DNA from: Microcaldota archaeon
Lineage (GTDB): Archaea > Micrarchaeota > Micrarchaeia > Micrarchaeales > CABMGC01
Reading direction: 5' to 3'
Assembly: GCA_028867145.1 (NCBI GenBank)
Contig: JAGWGX010000006.1
Span: 1-38,164, forward strand
Length of the DNA: 38,164 nt
The notes under the pieces are model-generated. The model worked only from the letters and a program-made list of their open reading frames with translations. It was not told the origin of the DNA and did no database searches. Positions 32,280 through 38,164 of this stretch are shown here, piece by piece. Each line of letters opens with the position of its first letter. Position 1 is the stretch's first letter. The translations under genes were made by a program, and so were the position numbers.

Positions 32280-32594
32280 TTATGCTGGTGCAGCCTCTGC
32301 TGCCTTCGCGCCCTTTGCCGCCTTCTTTGCTACCCTCGCCGCAAGGTGCTTCTTCTCAACATTCATTGCCTCCTTTGTCGAGTAGGTGTGGACTAGTATC
32401 TCGCTCTCTGTGCTTCCGTAGATCGGGTTTATGTTCACGACCACAGTCAGGTCAGGGCTCAGATTTAGCTTCTTGCAAATCTGCTCCTTTGCCTCCTCGA
32501 CTGTCGGGGTCTTGCCCTTGTGAGACATCTTGAATGATATCTCCTTTCTGCCAAGCAGCTTGTTCTCGCTCTCTGTCCCTAGTTTCAAATCCAT
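32280..32594 (-). CDS. rps24e: 30S ribosomal protein eS24
   Basis: This 104-residue small-subunit protein shows the S24e core: ENKLLGRKEISFKMSHKGKTPTVEEAKEQI, then VVVNINPIYGSTESEILVHTYSTKEAM. It ends in a Lys/Ala-rich tail. The ATG at 32594 lies directly after the aIF5A stop; an in-frame GTG three codons earlier would overlap that gene. Confidence 0.95.
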   Translation of the reverse strand: MDLKLGTESENKLLGRKEISFKMSHKGKTPTVEEAKEQICKKLNLSPDLTVVVNINPIYGSTESEILVHTYSTKEAMNVEKKHLAARVAKKAAKGAKAAEAAPA

Positions 32595-32595
32595 A

Positions 32596-33000
32596 TTAAA
32601 CACCGCCGACGATTCTTGTCATCGCCTTCTTGCTCATTGCCTCTATAACCTCAATCTCAACCCCTGCCTTAACCTGGCCCCTTAGCTCGACTGGAATCTC
32701 AAGATCGTACGTCTCATATGATTCCATGTCCATTAGCTGCGCGTTGTTTCCCGAAACGGAGACAACCTGCGCCTTTGTCTTTGCAATAACCGGAGCCTCC
32801 ACGTCAGAGTGGCTTGGCTTTAGAAGCGTCTTCTTTGAACCGTCAAACATCCCGATTGCAGTGATCCTCACCTTTGCCGACCCGTGCTTTCCAGGGGCAG
32901 AGGTCTCGATGTCGACCACCTTGCACGGTATCCCATCAATAAGTATAAACCTCCCTGACTTTAGGTCACCAACTGAAACATGCATTATTTCGTCTGCCAT
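32596..33000 (-). CDS. eif5a: Translation factor aIF5A (hypusine-containing)
   Basis: aIF5A relieves ribosome stalling at difficult peptide bonds. The 134-residue protein has the SH3-like N-domain with the hypusine loop SAPGKHGSAK (K38 is the modified lysine) and the OB-fold C-domain from about residue 72. The length is typical. It opens a minus-strand operon: aIF5A, eS24, eS31, CPBP protease, SpoU methylase. The TATA box GGTATAAAAAC (33043-33053) gives a leader of about 20 nt containing GGATGAG, a plausible ribosome-binding site. No deoxyhypusine synthase gene is in the window. Confidence 0.96.
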   Translation of the reverse strand: MADEIMHVSVGDLKSGRFILIDGIPCKVVDIETSAPGKHGSAKVRITAIGMFDGSKKTLLKPSHSDVEAPVIAKTKAQVVSVSGNNAQLMDMESYETYDLEIPVELRGQVKAGVEIEVIEAMSKKAMTRIVGGV

Positions 33001-33042
33001 AATCTCATCCTTAGTAAAAGCATATTTACTTGTGCATAAAGA

Positions 33043-33053
33043 GTTTTTATACC
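33043..33053 (-). promoter_or_regulatory. TATA box of the aIF5A operon
   Basis: The minus strand reads GGTATAAAAAC, predicting transcription from about 33021, 21 nt before the aIF5A ATG. Confidence 0.6.
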
Positions 33054-33141
33054 TTTAGTTGGCACACAGCTCTATTTGCATAACCTTAGTTACATCCGTA
33101 ATTCAATGGAAAACGTTATCGCAGTTATTTTAGTTAATCAT

Positions 33142-33148
33142 AAAAAAA
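33142..33148 (-). terminator. Poly-T terminator after surface protein B2
   Basis: Seven T residues on the minus strand begin about 10 nt past the B2 stop codon. The rest of the 33054-33158 gap is AT-rich with no other signal that I see. Confidence 0.5.
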
Positions 33149-33158
33149 CAATTATCAG

Positions 33159-34472
33159 TTAAGGCGTTCCGTTGCCTAATGCATTGAATGAGATTATCAC
33201 AATTCCAGAGCCTCCTGCCGCACCTGAGGTTGAGGGGCCACCGCCTCCTCCTCCGCCAGTATTGGGCGTTCCAGAAACGACAGCAGAATACGGGCTTGCG
33301 GAACCGCCTGCGCCCCCTCCGCCAGAGCCGCCGGCGCTAGGGCCGGAATAACTAGAGCCGCCTCCTCCTCCGCCGTAATATAATGAGCTTCCGGTGATGG
33401 AGCTAGAAAGGCCACTTCCACCGTTTCCCCCGCGATCGATCGCACCGTTTCCATTTGCTCCAACAGACCCCGCGCCTCCGCCACCGCCGCCTGCCCCTCC
33501 TCCTGGCGCTGCTCCGTTGCCGCCGTTGTTGCCCTGGCCCATAGTTCCAGATCCGGGACCAATGGCTTGAGTTCCTCCGCCGCCGGAGCCCCCATTTTGA
33601 GCGGGCCCGCTGTAGCCTCCGCTGCCCCCTCCTCCGCCGCCCAATGAGGTTATTGTGCTAAATGTACTATTGCCTCCAGATATTCCGTTATAGTCAGGGG
33701 ATGCAGGACCCGGCGCGCCACCATTTCCAATCGTCACAGTATAGGTTCCAGGGGATACTGCAAAGTTGCCGAAATACTGGACGCCTCCGCCGCCTCCTCC
33801 GCCCGAATAACCATATCCTCCGCCTCCGCCGCCTCCTCCAACTACGAGTACAGCAACATTACCGCTGCCGCCAGTAGAGCTAAAGGTCCCGCTTGAAGTG
33901 AAAGTGCAGATATCGTTTCCAGCAACAACGGTGAGCGTACCGCCACAAGTTGCAGCAAATAGTGCTGGCCCTCCGGTACTTGGTCCTCCTCCAAGCACTG
34001 CGATGACGTTTCCTGTTGTCGAAACCTTTCCTGTGACAACGGCAATCCTATCTACAAGTCCGGACTGCGTCGGTGTGGTATACGTAAGCCAGAGGTATCC
34101 CTTGAATCCGGTTCCAATTGCATTTGAGCTTAGTGGACAACTGAATACAAGGATTGCAGTGGAACCTTGGACAAGCTTAAAATTAACCCCCTGTGTTGAA
34201 GTCGGCGCAGTTATATTTGTAGTGCATGCGGTGTTAGTTATGGTCAAAGAGCTAGTTCCGATAGCACCAAACTTTACCGCAAGCCACCCGGTTGTGTTCA
34301 GTATAGGATTCTGGCACAAAAAGCCTGAGGAGGCAAGACAGGAGGAAGAGAAGCCTAGCTGGTTGCTGTTGAATACGCCAAGCTGGTAGAGAGCACCAAG
34401 CACAACCGCAATAATCAGGATTGCCCATCCGTAGGTCATCAGGTATTCCATTGCGCTTTGAAGTTTTGTCAT
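33159..34472 (-). CDS. Pilin-like modular surface protein B2 (B-chassis, glycine-rich type 2)
   Basis: Numbers count from an in-frame TTG at 34481; the ATG at 34472 (residue 4) is preferred. The class III signal peptide (Q8SAMEYLMTYGWAILIIAVVLGALYQLG) and beta domain (about 40-165, FKGYLWLTYTTPTQSGLVDRIAVVTGKV) are closely similar to B1. Residues 175-440 are glycine-rich type 2: ICTFTSSGTFSSTG, VLVVGGGGGGGG, a TYTVTIGNGGAPG strand, repeated glycine blocks and a final GIVIISFN strand, as in A2. It follows A4 by 12 nt and probably shares its transcript. Module and chassis pairing is the reverse of B1. Confidence 0.85.
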   Translation of the reverse strand: MTKLQSAMEYLMTYGWAILIIAVVLGALYQLGVFNSNQLGFSSSCLASSGFLCQNPILNTTGWLAVKFGAIGTSSLTITNTACTTNITAPTSTQGVNFKLVQGSTAILVFSCPLSSNAIGTGFKGYLWLTYTTPTQSGLVDRIAVVTGKVSTTGNVIAVLGGGPSTGGPALFAATCGGTLTVVAGNDICTFTSSGTFSSTGGSGNVAVLVVGGGGGGGGYGYSGGGGGGGVQYFGNFAVSPGTYTVTIGNGGAPGPASPDYNGISGGNSTFSTITSLGGGGGGSGGYSGPAQNGGSGGGGTQAIGPGSGTMGQGNNGGNGAAPGGGAGGGGGGAGSVGANGNGAIDRGGNGGSGLSSSITGSSLYYGGGGGGSSYSGPSAGGSGGGGAGGSASPYSAVVSGTPNTGGGGGGGPSTSGAAGGSGIVIISFNALGNGTP

Positions 34473-34484
34473 AAAAACCAATAG

Positions 34485-36782
34485 TTATGGGTATGTCGTA
34501 CAATAGGAGGGATTTGGAGTTGCTAGAATATCTTGTGTTGTTGAAATCCATTGCCCAACACCAGGATTTAGTTGAGCGTAACGCGTCTGATAACCCTCAG
34601 AAGTGATGCAGTAAATATCACCGTTGTGGGTAATACACTCTGCACCAGAGACATAGCTGTCAGGATAAGAAGTAGTCGCTGTCCAAGTTCCTATGCCCGA
34701 AGCTGAAATGGGTGCATAATAGACCAAAGAAGGCGAAGCCCCGCCACTTGGGGAGATGCAGTAGATGTAACTCGAATATGCAGCACAAGAACCACCACTT
34801 AAGCTCACTGGTGAGGAAGTTGTTGAACTCCATGTACCTATGCCAGAGCTTGAAATTGGCGCATAGTAACTGTTAAGAGTCGTGTATGGTCTGCTGATGG
34901 TGTCGCCACCCACGCAGTATATGTAGCCATTGTAGACAAGGCATTTAATTTGCACAGCTGGTATGGGGTAGGAAGTTGTAGTTCCCCATGAACCTACACC
35001 TGAAGCAGAAACAGGAGCATAATATACGTTAGTCGTATCTGATGCACCACTATTACTTCCAGCAATACAGTAGATATATCCATTAGATGATACGCAAGAA
35101 TTACCTTGTATGCCTGTAGGATAGGGAGTTGTTGTCGTCCAAGTTCCTATGCCCGTGGCTGAAAGTGGTGCATAGTAGACAAAAGGTGTATCGGTATTAC
35201 CATTTCCATAAGCATTACCATATCCTCCAACGCAGTAGATGTAATTATTGTATGAAGCACATATTGTTGGGGGCGATTCAAGCAGCTGAGGATATGTAGA
35301 GGTGGAATAATTCCATCCTCCTATACCCGAGTTTGAGATTTGAGCATATGAGTTGGCATTGTTGTTCCAGACGCTAACGCAGTAGACATATGCTATAGTT
35401 GTGGAGGTTGAAGTCGAGGTTGAGGTGGTGCTGGTCGTTGAGGTGGAAGTTGAAGAGGTAGAAGTTGTTGAGGTGGAGGAGGTTGTGGTTGTAGAGGTCG
35501 TGGTTGAGGTAAATGAACCCGTCTCGGTTATCGGGCTGTTTAGCGTAATTGCAGGTGAGGCCGAAGAACCACTGTAGCTGCCTGTCCCAGTCCCTGTCCA
35601 TCCATTGAACGCGTATCCGGCACTTGGTGTCTCACCAAGAGTTGCGCTGTTTCCTGAATTATACCATCCGCTTGGCGGGGTTACCGCTCCCCCGATTCCC
35701 GGCGAGGCTGAAGTTGTAAGATAGTATTGTGTTATGTAGTTCCCGTTGAGGGTGCAGTTTGCAACCCCCGAGAGGATTCCAGACTGGGTTGTTGCGCCGC
35801 AGCCTGAGACGGAGTTAAACAGGTACTGTATTCCCGTACCACCAGCAACCGTCGTCTGGAAGGAGTAAGAATGCGAGGTTCCTTTTCCGTAGCAGAGTTG
35901 CTGCGGGAATGAGGAGTATCCTACGCCGTCAATGGTGAGCGCGTTTGAGGTTGCGCCCGAAAGGCCGGGAACCGAAATTGTGAAGCACACAGGAGCGGTG
36001 AAGCTGATTATTGAATTTGCTATCTGGTTTGCAAAAGAGGCACTGATAAGGACGTTTCCAGTTGCGGAGCTTGAAATGTATGAGGACGCATTCCCTAATC
36101 CGTCCGTGGTGGTGACAAGCGGATTGATTGGGGCATTAATTGAGTTTGAGGTGAAGTTCACCGTTGCGCCGGAAAGGGGCGTGCCCAAGAGCCTCACGTT
36201 TGCGGTGAGTTTGTCAAGCGAGGATGAAATGGCAACTTGTGAAGTATTTTGGGGAGTTAGAGTTATTGAGATTGTTGTTTGGGAAAGTAGTGGCGAGGCA
36301 TGTGTGTTGAACGAGCCGGTGTAGCTCTGCTTTGGATTTGACTGGCACTGTATGACATTTCCACCAGGGCAGGGTGTATAACTTAGGATGAACCTGCCCG
36401 ATGCAAGAGCGCTCTGAGAGATCGCAGGTATTATTGTCGCGTTGCAGATTATCGCGCCTCCGGGAAGGATGAAGTTTGGGATGCATGTTCCCAATATTGG
36501 CGCAACCCCAGTCAGGTTAAGGGTCATTTTCGGATTTAGTATTGGATAGGGGTTTGAATTTGTGAGGAGCATTGCCATCTTTGAAAGAGTCGATGAGGAG
36601 CCAAGAACCAGGTCCTGGCAGTACACCCCTGAAGTGAATGTGCAGGTGGAAGCGGTAAGGGTCGATGGAGCAAAGACAAAGAGGTAGAGGGATGCCGCTG
36701 CAATTGCTATGATCAAAAATGCCCAGCCGTAGGTGAGAAGGTACTCCGTGGCGGACTGTATCTTAATTTGGGAATTTCCCAT
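34485..36782 (-). CDS. Pilin-like modular surface protein A4 (A-chassis, Kelch-like propeller)
   Basis: The class III signal peptide (Q9SATEYLLTYGWAFLI) and complete A-chassis run to residue 423, then a Thr/Ser linker (424-462). Residues 463-765 hold about six Kelch-like repeats on the same pattern as B1: C-x(n)-YIYCVGG, YYAPIS-x2-GIGTW, TTSYP, with a Cys pair per repeat. This module is AT-richer than the chassis DNA. The ATG at 36782 lies 27 bp from the TATA box at 36805-36814, so the transcript is leaderless. B2 follows 12 nt later. Downstream of ftsZ but with its own promoter, it heads the A4-B2 operon. Confidence 0.85.
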   Translation of the reverse strand: MGNSQIKIQSATEYLLTYGWAFLIIAIAAASLYLFVFAPSTLTASTCTFTSGVYCQDLVLGSSSTLSKMAMLLTNSNPYPILNPKMTLNLTGVAPILGTCIPNFILPGGAIICNATIIPAISQSALASGRFILSYTPCPGGNVIQCQSNPKQSYTGSFNTHASPLLSQTTISITLTPQNTSQVAISSSLDKLTANVRLLGTPLSGATVNFTSNSINAPINPLVTTTDGLGNASSYISSSATGNVLISASFANQIANSIISFTAPVCFTISVPGLSGATSNALTIDGVGYSSFPQQLCYGKGTSHSYSFQTTVAGGTGIQYLFNSVSGCGATTQSGILSGVANCTLNGNYITQYYLTTSASPGIGGAVTPPSGWYNSGNSATLGETPSAGYAFNGWTGTGTGSYSGSSASPAITLNSPITETGSFTSTTTSTTTTSSTSTTSTSSTSTSTTSTTSTSTSTSTTIAYVYCVSVWNNNANSYAQISNSGIGGWNYSTSTYPQLLESPPTICASYNNYIYCVGGYGNAYGNGNTDTPFVYYAPLSATGIGTWTTTTPYPTGIQGNSCVSSNGYIYCIAGSNSGASDTTNVYYAPVSASGVGSWGTTTSYPIPAVQIKCLVYNGYIYCVGGDTISRPYTTLNSYYAPISSSGIGTWSSTTSSPVSLSGGSCAAYSSYIYCISPSGGASPSLVYYAPISASGIGTWTATTSYPDSYVSGAECITHNGDIYCITSEGYQTRYAQLNPGVGQWISTTQDILATPNPSYCTTYP
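35397..35513 (-). repeat. Thr/Ser linker repeat of surface protein A4
   Basis: This stretch encodes 39 residues of TTS/TST repeat between the B-repeat and the Kelch-like module. Confidence 0.9.
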
Positions 36783-36804
36783 AAGTTGGTATTAAGAAGC
36801 CAAG

Positions 36805-36814
36805 ACTTAAATAA
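36805..36814 (-). promoter_or_regulatory. TATA box of the A4-B2 operon
   Basis: The minus strand reads TTATTTAAGT, centred 27 bp before the A4 ATG. The TTTAAG core is shared with the A1 and A2 promoters. Confidence 0.6.
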
Positions 36815-36841
36815 CTTTTTAAAGGCAAAGCTGGAGGGATA

Positions 36842-36861
36842 GAAAAATAAAAGAAAAAGAA
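36842..36861 (-). terminator. T-rich terminator after ftsZ
   Basis: The minus strand reads TTTCTTTTTCTTTTATTTTT about 10 nt past the ftsZ stop, which separates ftsZ from the surface-protein operon. Confidence 0.55.
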
Positions 36862-36869
36862 ATGGAGAA

Positions 36870-37892
36870 TTAGAAGTTCTCCAAAGAGTCTGTCTGAAGC
36901 ATTGAAGGTCCTTGCTTTATCTTGTTCTCAAAGAACTTCGCCTTTACGCCAGTAATGCAGGACATGACTCTGACGGTGTCACCCATCTCTGGGGCGAGCC
37001 TCGCTCCGAAGATGACGTTCGCATCATCCGCAAGTCCCTCTGTGACTCCGTTTCCAATCTTTGTAGCATCGCTAATCGATAGGCTTGTTCCTCCTGATAC
37101 GTGAACGAATCCTCCCTTTGCGCCCTCATAGTCGACTGTGAGCAATGGGTGTGCCCTTGTGTCCTTAATTGCCCTCTCCACTCTGTCGGCCCCTGAGCCT
37201 GTTCCAACGCTGATGACCGCCGTTCCTGTCCTGCTGACCACCGTCCTTAGGTCCGCAAAGTCTAGGTTGATTAGGCTTGGAATCATTATCGCATCAGAGA
37301 TTCCCTTAACCGCGTGAAGCGTCACGTTATCAACTACCTCAAATGCCTTCTCGATCTGAAGGTTTGGAGCATACTTGAGCAGCAGGTCGTTTTCTATGAC
37401 GATTGTGGTATCTGCGTGCTTGTTTAGCTGCTCGATTCCCCAGACTGCCTTCTGGGCTCTTGACCTTTCAAGTGCGAATGGGAATGTGACTGTTGCGATG
37501 ACCGTTGCGCCTCCCTCCTTAGCAATCCTTGCGACTCCTGGGGCGGAACCCGTTCCTGTTCCTCCTCCCATTCCTCCGCAGACAAAGACTAGGTCGTAGC
37601 CCTCAACGAGCTTCTCGATCTCCGCCTTGTCCATCTCTACGCACTTTGCGGCAACCTCAGGATATCCTCCTGCCCCAAGTCCCTGGGTGATTGCCTTGCC
37701 TAGAAGGTGCTTTTTGTGAGCGTGAACAATGTTCAAGTGGTTTGAATCAGTGTTAATAGCAATTGTGTCAGCGCTGGTTATCCCAGAGTTGTACAATCTG
37801 TTGACAAGGTTGCATCCCTGTCCTCCTAATCCGACAACTGCGATTCTCGGTGAGAATGAGTTGTAATCTATCTGGTTTTCAAAGGTCGCCAT
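36870..37892 (-). CDS. ftsZ: Cell-division GTPase FtsZ
   Basis: FtsZ polymerises into the division ring. From the ATG at 37892 it is 340 residues: IAVVGLGGQGCNLVNRL start of the GTPase fold, IAINTDSNHL, the tubulin signature GGMGGGTGTGSAPG (about 106-119), the FPFALERSRAQKA block, the NLDFADLRTVV T7-loop region and the C-terminal subdomain ending in RVMSCITGV. The short tail (KQGPSMLQTDSLENF) has no long linker. An in-frame ATG at 37991 would add 33 residues, but that stretch folds into a strong RNA hairpin and has atypical codons, so 37892 is preferred with moderate certainty. The SepF partner is in the same window. Confidence 0.95.
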   Translation of the reverse strand: MATFENQIDYNSFSPRIAVVGLGGQGCNLVNRLYNSGITSADTIAINTDSNHLNIVHAHKKHLLGKAITQGLGAGGYPEVAAKCVEMDKAEIEKLVEGYDLVFVCGGMGGGTGTGSAPGVARIAKEGGATVIATVTFPFALERSRAQKAVWGIEQLNKHADTTIVIENDLLLKYAPNLQIEKAFEVVDNVTLHAVKGISDAIMIPSLINLDFADLRTVVSRTGTAVISVGTGSGADRVERAIKDTRAHPLLTVDYEGAKGGFVHVSGGTSLSISDATKIGNGVTEGLADDANVIFGARLAPEMGDTVRVMSCITGVKAKFFENKIKQGPSMLQTDSLENF

Positions 37893-37918
37893 TTTTATCC
37901 CATTTTTACTATTTTTTA

Positions 37919-37985
37919 GCACATCTGCAAGCAGTTTTTCCGTGACGACGGGTTCTCGGCCGACGCCACCTGCTTGCCTATGCAC
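37919..37985 (-). ncRNA. Candidate structured leader RNA upstream of ftsZ
   Basis: The minus strand forms three stacked stems. Outer: GTGCAT (37985-37980) with ATGTGC (37924-37919), including two G-U pairs. Then AG faces AG. Middle: GCAAGCAG (37977-37970) with CTGCTTGC (37934-37927), 8 perfect pairs. Inner: GTGGCGTCGG (37969-37960) with CCGTCGTCAC (37951-37942), 9 pairs around one U-U mismatch, with loop CCGAGAAC. A 7-nt bulge GGAAAAA lies on the 3' side. A T-rich box near 38024 would start transcription near 37997 and include it in a leader of about 100 nt. Alternatively it encodes an FtsZ N-terminal extension. No known RNA family was recognised. Confidence 0.45.
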
Positions 37986-37997
37986 TCCCATGCCTGT

Positions 37998-38029
37998 AAA
38001 AGAAAAAAATAAAAGAAAAAATTAAACTG
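37998..38029 (-). promoter_or_regulatory. T-rich terminator and possible ftsZ promoter
   Basis: The minus strand from 38029 reads CAGTTTAATTTTTTCTTTTA and onward into further T-runs. The T-runs fit a terminator for the upstream gene ending at 38033. The TTTAATTT part, about 27-30 bp before 37997, could serve as the ftsZ TATA box. Confidence 0.35.
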
Positions 38030-38032
38030 TTT

Positions 38033-38164
38033 CTATATCATCTCAATGCCGCTATATGAGGTGCTCTTTTCCTTGTCCATCATATGTCCGACAATGCTAG
38101 ATCCGCTAACTCCGGTCACGATCGCAACTATCTCTAGCTGTCCCTCGTATCCTGGAATGAGCCT
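38033..38164 (-). CDS. C-terminal end of a probable second FtsZ-family protein (partial)
   Basis: Only the last 43 residues are visible before the window edge. They read LIPGYEGQLEIVAIVTGVSGSSIVGH and end in a short polar tail. The LEIVAIVTGV strand resembles the last beta-strand of the FtsZ C-terminal subdomain, and the neighbouring FtsZ has RVMSCITGV at the same place. This suggests tandem ftsZ genes, as many archaea carry FtsZ1 and FtsZ2. With so little sequence the assignment is tentative. The gap to the ftsZ leader contains T-runs. Confidence 0.5.
   Translation of the reverse strand, partial: RLIPGYEGQLEIVAIVTGVSGSSIVGHMMDKEKSTSYSGIEMI

Noticed and set aside
37942-37985. Possible TPP riboswitch before ftsZ, because CGAGA and ACCCGTCGTCAC recall parts of the TPP aptamer
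   Set aside because: The remaining conserved TPP segments (CTGATCTGGATAATGCC and GCGTAGGGA) are absent and the stem layout differs.
37919-37985. H/ACA or C/D guide RNA identity for the hairpin before ftsZ
   Set aside because: No ACA box at the expected 3' distance and no C/D boxes are visible.
1-38164. CRISPR arrays, insertion sequences and prophage genes
   Set aside because: No regularly spaced direct repeats, transposases, integrases or terminal inverted repeats were seen. The only repeats are Thr/Ser and glycine-rich coding repeats and paralogous chassis.

Overview
The window reads as chromosomal DNA of a small-genome archaeon, most likely a DPANN lineage close to Micrarchaeota (inference). 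The archaeal evidence is direct: TFB, aIF5A, eS1, uS15, eS24, eS31, archaeal-type ThrRS, Sec61beta, Hel308, SepF plus FtsZ, TATA-box promoters with mostly leaderless or near-leaderless starts, poly-T terminators and a tRNA intron at a non-canonical position. The phylum assignment rests on the many class III (pilin-like) signal peptides and overall gene style and would need a marker-gene tree.

Layout. 1-7.1 kb: a partial membrane protein, an intron-containing tRNA-Arg(CCU), aroA, argS, an AbrB-like regulator, a tiny sec61beta gene, thrS and a secreted DUF192 protein. 7.1-9.4 kb: the first of six large pilin-like surface proteins. 9.5-15.1 kb: tfb, a small hypothetical gene, valS, rps15 and rps3ae. 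14.7-20.3 kb: a suf operon (HTH/Cys regulator, sufB, sufD, sufC, sufS and an unknown gene). 20.3-36.8 kb: DUF488, five more surface proteins, hel308, sepF and a translation operon (aIF5A, eS24, eS31, CPBP protease, SpoU methylase). 36.9-38.2 kb: ftsZ behind a strongly folded leader, then the tail of what looks like a second FtsZ.

The standout is the surface-protein family. Four proteins (A-type) share a chassis of about 425 residues: class III signal peptide, Ig-like domain, Cys-rich domain and InlB-type B-repeat. This is followed by Thr/Ser linkers and then an exchangeable C-terminal module. Two proteins (B-type) have a different chassis of about 160 residues behind a similar signal peptide. 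The same modules (Kelch-like propeller, phage-tail-like glycine-rich domain) occur on both chassis. In two A-B operons the modules are reciprocally placed: glycine-rich on A with Kelch on B, and the reverse. I infer a combinatorial system of pilus- or filament-anchored adhesins. No pilus ATPase, platform protein or prepilin peptidase lies in the window, so the machinery would have to be elsewhere.

A second notable element is a 67-nt region between the two plausible ftsZ starts that folds into a three-stem hairpin. It could be a regulatory RNA leader. No CRISPR array, transposase or rRNA was seen, and no gene-free stretch exceeds 300 bases.
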